In this document: positions 1-8,436 of the stretch, piece by piece
Position numbering within the stretch: position 1 is the first letter of the stretch
Layout of the letters: each line of letters opens with the position of its first letter
Assembly: GCA_965217175.1 (NCBI GenBank)
Contig: OZ244251.1
Coordinates: 1,860,001 to 1,924,000, forward strand
Length of the DNA: 64,000 nt
Direction: 5' to 3'
Origin: Bin87 sp965217175
Lineage (GTDB): Bacteria; Chloroflexota; Dehalococcoidia; Lucifugimonadales; UBA3495
Notes under the pieces: generated by a model
The model's input: only the letters and a program-made list of their open reading frames with translations
Told to the model about the DNA's origin: nothing
The model's database searches: none
Position numbers and translations under genes: made by a program

Positions 1-899
1 GTGTCCCAAAGCGCGGATTCCACCTCGCGGCTAACCTCTTCCACCTCTTCGTGAAGACCCTCAAGTTCTATGAGTAGCACGGCGCCGGCGTCGTTGGGAT
101 ACCCGGCGTCGGTAACATTCTGGACCGCCTTGATGCTGAGGGCGTCAATCATTTCCAGGGCGGCTGGAATTATGCCGTGGCCAACGATTGCGGAAACGGC
201 GGTGCACGCGGAGTCGATGTCTGCGAAGATTCCCAGGAATGTGCGGACCGATTCTGGAACCGGCAGCAACCTGACCAGAATCTTGGTGGCGATGCCGAAG
301 GTGCCCTCTGAACCGACGAAGGCTCCGCGCAGGTCGTAACCGGCCGTTTCGCGAGCCATGCTGCCCAGGTTGACTACTGCGCCGTCTTCCAGGATGACTT
401 CCATGCCTATGACGTGGTTGGTTGTCGTGCCGTAAGCCAGGCAGTGCGGGCCGCCGGCGTTTTCAGCGATGTTGCCCCCGAGGCTGCACGCCCGTTGACT
501 GGAAGGATCGGGGGCGTAGCGCAGGCCGAATTTGCGGGCGTGGTTGTCCAGGTCTAGGTTGATGACGCCCGGTTCAACGAGGGCAGTGCGGTTGAGGGTG
601 TCGACTTCCAGGATTCGGTTCATCCTGGGAAATGCGATCTGCAATCCGTCCGGAGGCGTGATTGCTCCTCCGCTGAGGCCGGTGCCGCTGCCGCGTCCGA
701 CGACTGTTACGCCGGCGTCATACGCCAGGGCGATCACCCGGCTGGCCTGATCGGTGTCGGCGGGAAGAACAACCGCCCACGGCATGGAGCGGTCGACCGA
801 GCCGTCGTATTCGTAGACCAGCAGATCTTCGGGGTGGGCGATAACGTAGTCTACCCCGACTACGGCCTGGATCTGGGAGATCAGGTCTGGCGTGGCCAC
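1..899 (-). CDS. FAD-linked oxidase, GlcD-like (3' end outside window)
   Basis: FAD-binding PCMH-type oxidase of the glycolate/D-lactate oxidase GlcD family. After the start the protein reads MATPDLISQIQAV, then a short cap region and the nucleotide-binding loop GRGSGTGLSGGA, followed by CSLGGNIAENAGGPHC and GSEGTFGI, all characteristic of this FAD fold. About 299 residues are present; the C-terminal part lies beyond position 1. The GTG start at 899 has an AAGGT Shine-Dalgarno about 8 nt upstream. It begins only 6 nt after the stop of the NHL gene and in the same frame, so translational coupling is likely. The substrate (glycolate, lactate or another 2-hydroxyacid) cannot be read from this part. 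Confidence 0.88.
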   Translation of the reverse strand, partial: MATPDLISQIQAVVGVDYVIAHPEDLLVYEYDGSVDRSMPWAVVLPADTDQASRVIALAYDAGVTVVGRGSGTGLSGGAITPPDGLQIAFPRMNRILEVDTLNRTALVEPGVINLDLDNHARKFGLRYAPDPSSQRACSLGGNIAENAGGPHCLAYGTTTNHVIGMEVILEDGAVVNLGSMARETAGYDLRGAFVGSEGTFGIATKILVRLLPVPESVRTFLGIFADIDSACTAVSAIVGHGIIPAALEMIDALSIKAVQNVTDAGYPNDAGAVLLIELEGLHEEVEEVSREVESALWD

Positions 900-905
900 C
901 GGGAA

Positions 906-1940
906 TCAGACCTTGCGGCGCTGATAAATCTGGACGCGGTGGCGATTGGATTCGGTGACGTACAGGCGTTCTTCGCCGTCCAGACGTACCGAAACCGGCC
1001 CCCAGAAATATGGCTCGATTTGCGAGGAAACCAGGTAGGGAGTGTCGAGATGTGGAGGCAACTCAGGTACCAGGTTGGACATCTCCCGGGTATTGCTTTC
1101 GTCGGGATTGACCGACATAAAGTCCTGTGCCCACTTGGACAGGGTGGCTTGCCCGCGAAGCGTCTGGACGAAATTACCGTCGGCGTCAAACAGCTGAACG
1201 CGCTCGTTGCCCCAGTCGGCGACGTAGACATACCCTTCGGAATCCACGCACACGCCCGACGGTCGGCTCAGTTGGCCGTCGCTGGAGCCAGACTCTCCGA
1301 TTGCAGCGACGTACTGACCATCGCTAGTGAAGCGCTGAATGCGGTCGTTGCGCCAGTCGGCGACGTAGACGTGGCCGTTATTGTCGAGGCCGACGCCCCA
1401 GGGCATGTTGAACTGGCCCGGCCCATCGCCCGCCTCGCCCCACATCCCGATGGATTCACCGTCGGTGTTGAATCGTTGCACGCGGTTGTTGCGCTGTTCG
1501 ACCACGTAGATGGTGTCCTCGCCGCAGATGGCGATGCCGCCGGGAGCGTTCATCTGGCCTGGGTCGGTGCCCAGTTCTCCCCACTGCTTGATGAAATTGC
1601 CATCCAGGTCGAATACGGTTACGCGGTGCAGGTGCTCATCGGTTACATACACGCGCTGTTGGCTATCGACGGCCATGGCGATGGGGAGCATCCACTGGCC
1701 TTCGCCGCGGCCGTAGCCCTTGCTGAATTCTCCCAGGTAATCTTCGTCCCAGTTCAACATGCCGATGCGAACGAGGGCGGCGCGGGCGGTATCGCAATGG
1801 CTCAGCACCAGAATTCGCCCGTCGGGAGTGAACGCGGTGTCGTAGGGGTTAATGAAGCCGCGACCGCTTTGGTTGGTGGTAAGGCCGACCGTCTTGACGT
1901 ATTCAATAGGGCCGGCATTGACAGCAGCAGATGTTGTCAC
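906..1940 (-). CDS. NHL-repeat beta-propeller protein
   Basis: 344-residue soluble protein made almost wholly of NHL repeats. Recurring blades read V-x-D-S-x-G-x-V-Y-V-A-D followed by R-V-Q-x-F-D-x-D-G-N; at least five are evident (for example YVADWRNDRIQRF and YVADWGNERVQLF). No signal peptide is seen. NHL propellers act as binding scaffolds or, in some families, as lyases; no catalytic signature is recognisable here. It lies downstream of the DUF1800 gene and directly upstream of the FAD oxidase, suggesting one transcript. Function is unassigned; the fold is confident. Confidence 0.85.
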   Translation of the reverse strand: MTTSAAVNAGPIEYVKTVGLTTNQSGRGFINPYDTAFTPDGRILVLSHCDTARAALVRIGMLNWDEDYLGEFSKGYGRGEGQWMLPIAMAVDSQQRVYVTDEHLHRVTVFDLDGNFIKQWGELGTDPGQMNAPGGIAICGEDTIYVVEQRNNRVQRFNTDGESIGMWGEAGDGPGQFNMPWGVGLDNNGHVYVADWRNDRIQRFTSDGQYVAAIGESGSSDGQLSRPSGVCVDSEGYVYVADWGNERVQLFDADGNFVQTLRGQATLSKWAQDFMSVNPDESNTREMSNLVPELPPHLDTPYLVSSQIEPYFWGPVSVRLDGEERLYVTESNRHRVQIYQRRKV

Positions 1941-2053
1941 GGTGTCGTCTCCTCGAAGATGGCGCAGAGGGACCGGGCTGAAATTATCTGGCCCATTTTA
2001 CAAATCCGCCCGACGGCTGCCGGGCGGAATCAATCTACAACTAATTAGTCGGG

Positions 2054-3469
2054 TCAGGCCAGTTGATACTCGCGGGTCGCCGTGAGCAGGCGCAGCAGGT
2101 TGGCGATGCGCTGTTCGTCGGCCTCGGTGCGGTAATCGGAGCGAAGGTCGGCTTCGCCTTGCTCAGCTGCGAACTCGCTCAGCGACGTTCGGGTGGTGTC
2201 GGCGATTTTTATGGGACCGATGAGATCAACGCAGGCGTCCACCTGTGCCTCGGGGGACAGCGGTCCTTCGACCTGGGTAGCCATGCGGTCGATGATGGCC
2301 CTGACACCCGGATTCTCCGGATTGCCGAGTTCTTTGCCAACGAAATTCACCCTCTCGACCAGGGCTCCGCTGTCGATCCACTCGGCTCCCTCGTGCCATC
2401 CCTCAACGCTGGGCGGTTGGAAGATGCCCTGGCCCATGTAAACGGTGTGGCGCGCCAGTTGGTCGGCGCCGAAGGTGGGTTCCCGGTAGGTTCCGGCCAT
2501 GCGTACCGCGCCAACTACCAGTTCAACCGGGCCTTTCACGCGGGCAAAGCGGGCTTGCTCTGACTTGAAATAATCGGAGTTGAACAGGGTGCGCAGGACG
2601 GACCGGATTTCGAAGTTGGAGTCGAAATAAGTAGACATCATGTCGGCGATTACGGCTTCACCGTGGTCGTTGACCGAATCGGCAGCAAAGAACTGGAACA
2701 GCCTGGTGCAAAGGAATTTGGCGGTGGCTTCCTGCTGCACTATGATGTCGATAATGTCATCACCATTGAAGTTGCCGGTGTGCCCCAGGAAAGTTTTTTC
2801 GCCCTCGTCGTGGTCGTATTCGCGATACTGGAAGTGCCAGGCGATACGACTGTAGGGCCAGATGGAATCGCGGCTGGCCCGGGTGAACATGTATTCGGCG
2901 TTGCCCAGGGTCCATCCCGTAAATGCGCGGGCACAATCTTTAATGTCATCCTCGGTGTAGTTGCCGATACCCATCGAAAAGAGCTCGAGCAGTTCACGAC
3001 CGTAGTTCTCGTTGATGTCGCCCTTGTGGTTATCGTTGTTGTCCAGCCAGATGATCATGGCCGGATCCTTGGACAACTCCACCAGCATGGTGCGGTAAGA
3101 ACCCAGGGCGTGTCGCCGAAACGTTTCGATCTGGTTCATCAGGGAACGTGCCTGGTTGAGCTTGGAGTAGCCAGTGGCAAAAAGGCTATGCCAGAAAAGG
3201 GAGAGTTTCTCTTCCAGTGGGTTATCAGTGGTGACCATTCGATACATCCAGTACGCACCGGCGCTGTTCAACTCGCGCATTTCGGCCATATCGGAATGGA
3301 ATCTGCGAATCAGGTCATCGGGGATGGTATTGGCTTCGCCGGGGTTGAGAAGGTCTTCAACAACGTTCTCATAGCCGCGGGATACCTTCTCTTCCAGCTC
3401 ATCGCGGGCAGCGCCGAAGCCAGCGCGACGCATCAGATGAGCCATCAAGGCAATGTCGGCATTACTCAT
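2054..3469 (-). CDS. DUF1800 family protein
   Basis: 471 residues. Recognised from HLMRRAGFGAARDELE near the N-terminus and the segment YGRELLELFSMGIGNYTEDDIKD, followed by ARAFTGWTLG, hallmarks of DUF1800. These proteins nearly always sit beside a DUF1501 gene, as here; their biochemistry is unknown. I chose the ATG giving MSNADIALM because GGAGG lies 5-6 nt upstream; a TTG four codons earlier would overlap that Shine-Dalgarno. No Tat or Sec signal is seen, although DUF1501 partners in many bacteria carry one. Follows the DUF1501 gene by 80 nt on the same strand. Confidence 0.85.
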   Translation of the reverse strand: MSNADIALMAHLMRRAGFGAARDELEEKVSRGYENVVEDLLNPGEANTIPDDLIRRFHSDMAEMRELNSAGAYWMYRMVTTDNPLEEKLSLFWHSLFATGYSKLNQARSLMNQIETFRRHALGSYRTMLVELSKDPAMIIWLDNNDNHKGDINENYGRELLELFSMGIGNYTEDDIKDCARAFTGWTLGNAEYMFTRASRDSIWPYSRIAWHFQYREYDHDEGEKTFLGHTGNFNGDDIIDIIVQQEATAKFLCTRLFQFFAADSVNDHGEAVIADMMSTYFDSNFEIRSVLRTLFNSDYFKSEQARFARVKGPVELVVGAVRMAGTYREPTFGADQLARHTVYMGQGIFQPPSVEGWHEGAEWIDSGALVERVNFVGKELGNPENPGVRAIIDRMATQVEGPLSPEAQVDACVDLIGPIKIADTTRTSLSEFAAEQGEADLRSDYRTEADEQRIANLLRLLTATREYQLA

Positions 3470-3549
3470 GATTGCCTCCAAGTTGTTCAGTTTTTGGGAT
3501 TTTCAGATAATTGAATGCAGCGGCCGACGTTGCCGGCCAGCTGCGACGG

Positions 3550-4680
3550 CTAGCTACGAAGGAAGTTGAACTGTTCAAACTGCCCGTTAACGATGCTAAC
3601 CGGATCGAGGCCGAGCCACTGCTCCGCGATCGAAGAATAGGTGGAACGGAAGTCGTTGTTCCAGTGCAGGTCGCCATCCAGGTGGTCCTCTTCGGCGAGC
3701 GAAGGATATTGGCCATAGAAGCCGCCGTGCACGGAATTACCGAAGATGAAGGCACTTCCTCCCGAACCGTGGTCGGTTCCTGAGCCGTTGTCCTTGACGC
3801 GGCGGCCGAATTCGGTCCACACCAGCACAATGGCGTCGTCGCCGCGGCCGTGTTCTTCCAGGTCGGCCATGAAGTCGCTCACGGCGCCGGAAACCTGGGT
3901 CCATAGGCCGCCGTGGACCTTGATCTCATCGCCGTGGGTGTCGAAGCTGCCGTGCTGGGTGTAGTAAATGCGGGTGCCGAGATCGGCGCACATCACCTGG
4001 GCAGCATTCTTGAGCGACTGGGCGATGGGATTATCAGCGTATTCGACGGTGGAGGAATATTTCTCGGGGGCAGTGCGAAGAATATCAGCGCCCTTGAGGG
4101 CGTCACGTCCGGTCTGCCCCAGGTAGTCCATCACCGAGTCCTGGATGGTGCCGCCGTACATCTTGCCGAAGGCGTCCAGGCAAAGCCCGCGGATGCGCTC
4201 TTCTTCCACGTCGGGGAACAGCCCGTAGGTTTCCAGATTGCCAACGGAAGCAACGGGAACTCCGGGACAACCCAGGGAACGGGGCAGGCCACGGCCGAAG
4301 TTGACGCCAGTTACAACGTTTTGGCCGCGGGGGTCGAGGTCGCGGATCACGCGGCCCAACCAGCCTTCGGTAGCAATCTTTTCGGGTTCGCAGGTGTGCC
4401 AGATGTCCATGCTGCGGAAGTGGGACCGGGTTGGCTTGGGGTAGCCGATCCCATTGATGATTGCGACCTTCCCTTCATCCCACAGGGCTTTGATGGGAGC
4501 CATGTTGGGGTTGAATGCGAACTGTCCATCGATAGGTATAACCTGATTGGTGGGAATACCGACGTTGGGCCTGAAATCATAATAGTGACCGTCGGTATAG
4601 GGGATTATCGTGTTGAGAGGGTCGTTGGCGCCGGCCAACTGAATTACAACGAGCGACCGGTTGTTGATGGTGGTTGTCAT
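3550..4680 (-). CDS. DUF1501 family protein (sulfatase/alkaline-phosphatase-like fold)
   Basis: 376 residues. Diagnostic stretches are LVVIQLAGANDPLNTIIPY at the start, HFRSMDIWHT, and near the end VLVWTEFGRRVKDNGSGTDHG, typical of DUF1501, a family related to the alkaline phosphatase superfamily. Many homologues begin with a twin-arginine signal; this one starts directly at the first beta strand, so it is probably cytoplasmic. The ATG start is preceded by AAGGAGG. It is first in a minus-strand group with DUF1800, NHL and GlcD-like genes, driven by a near-consensus promoter at 4770-4798. Activity unknown. Confidence 0.87.
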   Translation of the reverse strand: MTTTINNRSLVVIQLAGANDPLNTIIPYTDGHYYDFRPNVGIPTNQVIPIDGQFAFNPNMAPIKALWDEGKVAIINGIGYPKPTRSHFRSMDIWHTCEPEKIATEGWLGRVIRDLDPRGQNVVTGVNFGRGLPRSLGCPGVPVASVGNLETYGLFPDVEEERIRGLCLDAFGKMYGGTIQDSVMDYLGQTGRDALKGADILRTAPEKYSSTVEYADNPIAQSLKNAAQVMCADLGTRIYYTQHGSFDTHGDEIKVHGGLWTQVSGAVSDFMADLEEHGRGDDAIVLVWTEFGRRVKDNGSGTDHGSGGSAFIFGNSVHGGFYGQYPSLAEEDHLDGDLHWNNDFRSTYSSIAEQWLGLDPVSIVNGQFEQFNFLRS

Positions 4681-4769
4681 CGGGGATGGGCCTCCTTAAC
4701 TGAACACACTCCGCGCGGACAGCGCTACGCCGCTACGCGATGGTGAACACCATTCTATCTTATGCTGGC

Positions 4770-4798
4770 AGTTTATTCGGGGGCGTGGATTGTGTCAA
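4770..4798 (-). promoter_or_regulatory. Sigma-70-type promoter for the DUF1501 operon
   Basis: On the minus strand TTGACA (4793-4798) and TAAACT (4770-4775) are separated by 17 nt. It points toward the DUF1501 start at 4680, giving a leader of roughly 80 nt. Prediction from consensus match only. Confidence 0.7.
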
Positions 4799-4945
4799 CG
4801 GAACACGGCACAATGGTGTGCGGTTTTCGTTATTCACATCGCCGGGGAATTTCGATCAACCCGTTGTCACGATGGCCGGTCTGGCGGCGCCGGAAATCGC
4901 CACGCCGGTGGGCGCAACGCCATCGGAACGGCCCTGACCCTCGGT

Positions 4946-4974
4946 TTGATACCGGGTATAGTGTTGGTTATACT
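4946..4974 (+). promoter_or_regulatory. Sigma-70-type promoter for leuB
   Basis: TTGATA (4946-4951), 17-nt spacer, TATACT (4969-4974). Predicted transcription start near 4981, giving a leader of about 140 nt before leuB. The 4681-5122 gap (about 440 nt) thus contains two divergent promoters and this leader and no convincing small gene. Confidence 0.7.
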
Positions 4975-4980
4975 ACCCGA

Positions 4981-5122
4981 CGCCCCGGTCAGATATGGTT
5001 CGACCCGGAGTGCGGGACCAATGAGAGAGTAGCCAGCGCCGATTGAACCGCTTTCGTGAAGCATTGTGGGCCCACGGGCCAACTGGTCGCAGATTTCCGA
5101 GGCATGGTCAGGAGAAACGCAA
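4981..5122 (+). promoter_or_regulatory. Long 5' leader of leuB
   Basis: About 140 nt untranslated leader between the predicted start of transcription and leuB. It contains the palindrome GTGGGCCCAC (5066-5075), partly repeated by the following CGGGCC, so alternative pairings are possible. No leucine-rich leader peptide, terminator U-tract or T-box signature (GGTGGNACC) is seen, so a regulatory role is only suggested by its length. Confidence 0.3.
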
Positions 5123-6214
5123 ATGGATTTCAAAATAGCCATTTTAGGCGGGGACGGCATCGGGCCCGAGGTTACGGCCGAGGGGGTCAAAACGCTGGAA
5201 GCCGTGGGCCGCGCATTCGGTCATAATTTCAACCTGGAGTACGGGGATGTGGGCGGTATATCAATCGACCGGCACGGAACACCACTCACCGACTCCACGC
5301 GGGACCTGGCCACCGCAGCCGATGCCGTTCTGTTTGGCGCAGTTGGCGGCCCCAAGTGGGATGACCCCTCGGCTCCGACCCGCCCCGAAGACGGCCTGCT
5401 GGCGTTGCGGGCTCATCTCAACGTGTTTGCCAACATACGTCCCGTCAAGGTTTATCCAGAGTTGACCGATTCCAGTGTGTTGAAGCCCCATGTGCTGGAA
5501 GGTGTAGACATGGTGGTGGTTCGGGAGTTGACCGGTGGCCTGTACTACGCTCTGCCCAAGGGAAGGACCGAGACGCCCCAGGGAATGGTGGGCGTGGATA
5601 CCATGCGCTACACCGAGGCCGAGATCGAGCGGGTGCTTCGAGTCGGATTTGAGCTGGCCCGCGGACGCCGCAAAAAACTGACTTCGGTCGATAAAGCCAA
5701 CGTGTTGGAGACGTCCCGACTCTGGCGCGCGACAGCGACCCGCCTCGCCGCAGAGTACCCGGATGTGGAACTGGAACACGCCCTGGTGGATGCCTGCGCC
5801 ATGCAGCTGGTTTTGCGACCGTCTTCCTACGATGTGATCGTGGCCGAAAATACTTTTGGCGACATTCTCACCGACGAAGCCGCGATATTGGCAGCGTCCA
5901 TGGGCCTCCTGCCTTCGGCGAGTTTATCCGGAGTGCCTCGGGCTGGCGCCCGGACTCCCGGGTTTTACGAACCGATTCACGGCACCGCTCCGGATATTGC
6001 CGGTCAGGGGATTGCAAATCCCTGCGGTTCGATTTTGAGTACAGCAATGATGCTGCGGTATTCCCTGGGTCTGACTGAAGAGGCTTCGGCAATCGAAAGG
6101 GCGGTCCAAACGGTATTGACCGATGGCTACCGTACTGCTGATATCGTCACCAGCGGAGACACGGCGGTGGGAACTGTAGAAATGGGGAATCTGATCACGG
6201 CGGCCATCGGGTAA
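5123..6214 (+). CDS. leuB: 3-isopropylmalate dehydrogenase
   Basis: Catalyses NAD-dependent oxidation and decarboxylation of 3-isopropylmalate to 2-oxoisocaproate in leucine synthesis; cytoplasmic. 363 residues, normal for LeuB. Starts MDFKIAILGGDGIGPEV, has the LeuB-type FGAVGGPKWD loop, VVVRELTGGLYYA with substrate-binding Arg, DKANVLETSRLWR, and the metal/NAD segment ENTFGDILTDEAA, ending with EPIHGTAPDIAG. The ATG has AGGAG 8 nt upstream; an upstream in-frame GTG at 5066 lies in the structured leader and is rejected. No other leu genes are adjacent; a cation exchanger follows after 16 nt. Confidence 0.95.
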   Translation: MDFKIAILGGDGIGPEVTAEGVKTLEAVGRAFGHNFNLEYGDVGGISIDRHGTPLTDSTRDLATAADAVLFGAVGGPKWDDPSAPTRPEDGLLALRAHLNVFANIRPVKVYPELTDSSVLKPHVLEGVDMVVVRELTGGLYYALPKGRTETPQGMVGVDTMRYTEAEIERVLRVGFELARGRRKKLTSVDKANVLETSRLWRATATRLAAEYPDVELEHALVDACAMQLVLRPSSYDVIVAENTFGDILTDEAAILAASMGLLPSASLSGVPRAGARTPGFYEPIHGTAPDIAGQGIANPCGSILSTAMMLRYSLGLTEEASAIERAVQTVLTDGYRTADIVTSGDTAVGTVEMGNLITAAIG

Positions 6215-6230
6215 TTCGCGGCGCCTGACT

Positions 6231-7289
6231 ATGTTTAATCTGCTGGCTCACGCCCATCTGTTTGTTGCCGTCCTGGTGTTCCTGGGGAGCGCTGTCGCCG
6301 TAATTTTCCTTGGTGTTCAGCTGGCAAGATACGGTGATGCGCTGGCGACGCTAACGGGTTGGGGACGCCTGTTCGTTGGCAGCATACTGGTGGCGCTGGC
6401 CACGTCGCTGCCGGAATTGTCAAACAACATCACAGCGGTTCAGCTGGACAATCCGCAATTGGCGTTGGGTAACGTGGTTGGCGCCAACATGGTCAACATG
6501 TTCACCATGGCTATGGTGGCCCTGGTGTTCGGAGGGCGGCGGTTCCTGCAGCGGGTAGCGCCCGAACAGGGGTATCTTATCGTTCTGGCTGCTGCGCTAA
6601 CCGGGCTAACCGTGCTGTTCGCCGGGCTAAAGATTGGCATCAACGTTTGGCAGATTGGGCTCTCGTCGGTGATCCTGCTGGTCGTGTACGTAATCGGGAT
6701 GCGCATCGTCTACGCGCGGAGACCGGTGGAATCGGCGGAGGAACAGGCAGAAGACGCGGGAATGTCGGTGAGCCGGGCCTGGATAATGTTCGGCCTGGTT
6801 TCGCTGGGGGTGATCATCGCCGGCGTATTCCTGGCGCAGAGCGTGGATCGTGTTGCCGACTTGACCGGTATCTCGTCCGGCGTGCTGGGAATTCTGGCAG
6901 TGTCCATAGTGACCACCATGCCGGAGGCATCGGCAGCGGTGGCGGCGGCGCGGATGGGTGCAGCCGACCTGGGAATTGCCGGATTATACGGTAGCTGCGT
7001 GTTCAACGTTACGATTCTGTCGTTTGCCGACCCGTTTTATCGTAACGGGATCGTGTTGAACAATCCGGAGCCCGAACATTTTGTGGCGGGAATCATCGCC
7101 GTGGCCCTCATTTTATTCGGCGGCGTGCTGTTATGGGGACGCAATCGGCTAACGCAGCCGGTTATCGTCTTTGGCCTGGTATTAATGGCTGGTGTCTACG
7201 TAGCCGGCGCCGTGTGGGTGGCGCTGCTGGGCGCCCCGGATCCGGTGGAGGCGGCAAAAGTCGCGTCCGGAATTATCCCAATAGGCTAA
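6231..7289 (+). CDS. CaCA-family sodium/calcium (cation) exchanger
   Basis: 352-residue polytopic membrane protein with about ten hydrophobic segments. The two alpha repeats that line the ion path are clear: ALATSLPELSNNI with GNVVGANMVN near residues 60-90, and VTTMPEASAAVAAAR with LYGSCVFNV near 225-260; both keep the acidic residue after proline. A hydrophilic cytoplasmic loop with AEEQAEDAG separates the halves. It resembles YrbG-type prokaryotic exchangers; ion specificity (Ca or other) is not decidable. It follows leuB by 16 nt and may be cotranscribed. No strong Shine-Dalgarno is visible before the ATG. Confidence 0.87.
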   Translation: MFNLLAHAHLFVAVLVFLGSAVAVIFLGVQLARYGDALATLTGWGRLFVGSILVALATSLPELSNNITAVQLDNPQLALGNVVGANMVNMFTMAMVALVFGGRRFLQRVAPEQGYLIVLAAALTGLTVLFAGLKIGINVWQIGLSSVILLVVYVIGMRIVYARRPVESAEEQAEDAGMSVSRAWIMFGLVSLGVIIAGVFLAQSVDRVADLTGISSGVLGILAVSIVTTMPEASAAVAAARMGAADLGIAGLYGSCVFNVTILSFADPFYRNGIVLNNPEPEHFVAGIIAVALILFGGVLLWGRNRLTQPVIVFGLVLMAGVYVAGAVWVALLGAPDPVEAAKVASGIIPIG

Positions 7290-7368
7290 TGCTTCGCTCG
7301 GCCGGTGGGTTGTCGGTTGGCACGGCCATCGTCACACCGCACGGCGAGGCAGAATTCGTCGCGGATAG

Positions 7369-7857
7369 TCAGATTTCGGCGCCGGGAAACCGGGCCACCT
7401 CGACAAAACCGCCGCTGGTGTCGTCCCAGGAAAAAAGGGCGGCCTCCACGACGCGTTGCGCGTCGACGCCCACCACCAACTGTTCAACCGGGTAGGCCGG
7501 GCCGTCGCCCCACGGGCTGGTGGCAACGGTGCGGTCGGTGTCGGAGAGGTAAGCGCGGCCATTGGGGTGCGAGTGGTAGATGATGCGGGCGGGTGTGTCT
7601 GAATCGAGACTGTTGTTCAGGGCCAGCAGGTCGGCGGTATTGAATACGTAGGCCGTTTCTGCGGTGCGCTGCGCTGCCGTCGGATGGGTCCCGGAAGCCT
7701 GTGCGTTCGCTGCCGGCCGGATCGCGTCGATACTATCGCCGTCGGCGGCGCCCACGAGCCAACCGCAACATTCGGCAGGGTAGGCGGACCGGGCCTCACG
7801 AAAAATGGAATCGAGGATATCTGGCGGAATTTGCACGGGATTGTTCAAATTGGCCAT
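7369..7857 (-). CDS. JAMM/Mov34 (M67) metallopeptidase-like protein
   Basis: 162 residues forming a single JAB domain. Zinc-site residues of the JAMM motif are present: Glu29 in YPAECCGWLVG, His95 and His97 in HSHPNG, with Ser105 and Asp108 following. Bacterial stand-alone members of this type (Mec-like) cleave the C-terminus of ThiS/MoaD-like sulfur carriers or hydrolyse isopeptide bonds; no ThiS, MoeB or cysteine synthase gene is adjacent, so its substrate is open. Convergent with the cation exchanger and divergent from the zinc-ribbon genes. Confidence 0.85.
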   Translation of the reverse strand: MANLNNPVQIPPDILDSIFREARSAYPAECCGWLVGAADGDSIDAIRPAANAQASGTHPTAAQRTAETAYVFNTADLLALNNSLDSDTPARIIYHSHPNGRAYLSDTDRTVATSPWGDGPAYPVEQLVVGVDAQRVVEAALFSWDDTSGGFVEVARFPGAEI

Positions 7858-7918
7858 TTAACCCCCTTGTTACGAAAAGCGGCCAGATGATATACTGATT
7901 CCAGCGTTGTTTATGGAG

Positions 7919-7947
7919 TTGCAGTAATACTTCGGTAATACTATTAC
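7919..7947 (+). promoter_or_regulatory. Predicted promoter upstream of zinc-ribbon gene 1
   Basis: TTGCAG (7919-7924), 17-nt spacer, TATTAC (7942-7947), about 70 nt before the ATG at 8019. The region 7900-7960 is unusually AT-rich for this genome. Confidence 0.5.
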
Positions 7948-8018
7948 GGTAAACTCAAACCACAGTCGAATACCGGCAACGTAAAAAAGTTTAGCGTTCT
8001 AACAGACAGGAATCGGAA

Positions 8019-8243
8019 ATGCAGAAAAACATTCGTAGATCAGTGAACCTCAAGGCGTGCCCGCGCTGTGGCGGCGATGTATGCCGTATGCGGGATACCT
8101 TCGGAGTTTACCATCAGTGTGCCCAGTGTGGACGCGACATTCGACGCGAAGTCGCGTATTCCCCGGTGGCCTCGACGGCTAATGGCGGGACAATGGATTC
8201 ACCCGCTCATCCAGAGCGACACATGGAAAAGCTGATCGTGTAA
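8019..8243 (+). CDS. Small zinc-ribbon protein, copy 1
   Basis: 74 residues. A four-cysteine ribbon CPRCGGDV ... YHQCAQCGRDI (about residues 15-40) occupies the middle, followed by a low-complexity tail. It should bind one zinc ion; comparable miniproteins are often unannotated nucleic-acid or protein-binding factors. An AGGA Shine-Dalgarno precedes the ATG. The next gene is a paralogue with the same ribbon, separated by a strong terminator, so each copy is probably its own transcript. Function unknown. Confidence 0.75.
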   Translation: MQKNIRRSVNLKACPRCGGDVCRMRDTFGVYHQCAQCGRDIRREVAYSPVASTANGGTMDSPAHPERHMEKLIV

Positions 8244-8274
8244 TCGGCAGCCCGCGAACAAGTAACCGGAGGGA

Positions 8275-8314
8275 GTGGCCTCGGACTTGTCGCCGAGGCC
8301 ACTTTCTTATTTTC
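8275..8314 (+). terminator. Rho-independent terminator after zinc-ribbon gene 1
   Basis: Perfect 10-bp stem GTGGCCTCGG/CCGAGGCCAC with an 8-nt loop (8285-8292), followed by a T-rich tract TTTCTTATTTTC. Confidence 0.9.
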
Positions 8315-8407
8315 TGATCCGCCCGCTGGTATCAAATTTACCGACTAACCACATTCACAATTTCTTAATGTACCGGGGCTAACATCAAGCATGAGAACCG
8401 GGAAGGT

Positions 8408-8424
8408 CCGGACCAAGGGTCCGG
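8408..8424 (+). other. 5'-UTR hairpin before zinc-ribbon gene 2
   Basis: Perfect 7-bp stem CCGGACC/GGTCCGG with a 3-nt AAG loop, ending 12 nt before the ATG at 8437 and just ahead of the GGGAG Shine-Dalgarno. It could tune translation initiation or bind a protein. Confidence 0.5.
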
Positions 8425-8436
8425 CAGGGAGAAGAA

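Noticed and set aside
906..908. NHL-FAD oxidase fusion read through a single stop
   Set aside because: The TGA at 906-908 is followed by a GTG with good Shine-Dalgarno, so two adjacent genes is the simpler view.
834..2048. Long plus-strand reading frame of 404 codons opposite the NHL gene
   Set aside because: It mirrors the codon pattern of the NHL gene, has no recognisable domain, and the minus-strand protein has clear NHL repeats.
5020..5122. T-box or leader peptide for leuB
   Set aside because: No GGTGGNACC T-box core and no Leu codon run; only a vague GAGAGAGTAG resemblance to a stem I element.
5066..5122. Upstream GTG start for leuB
   Set aside because: It would add 19 non-homologous residues and lies inside a palindrome; ATG at 5123 has a Shine-Dalgarno.
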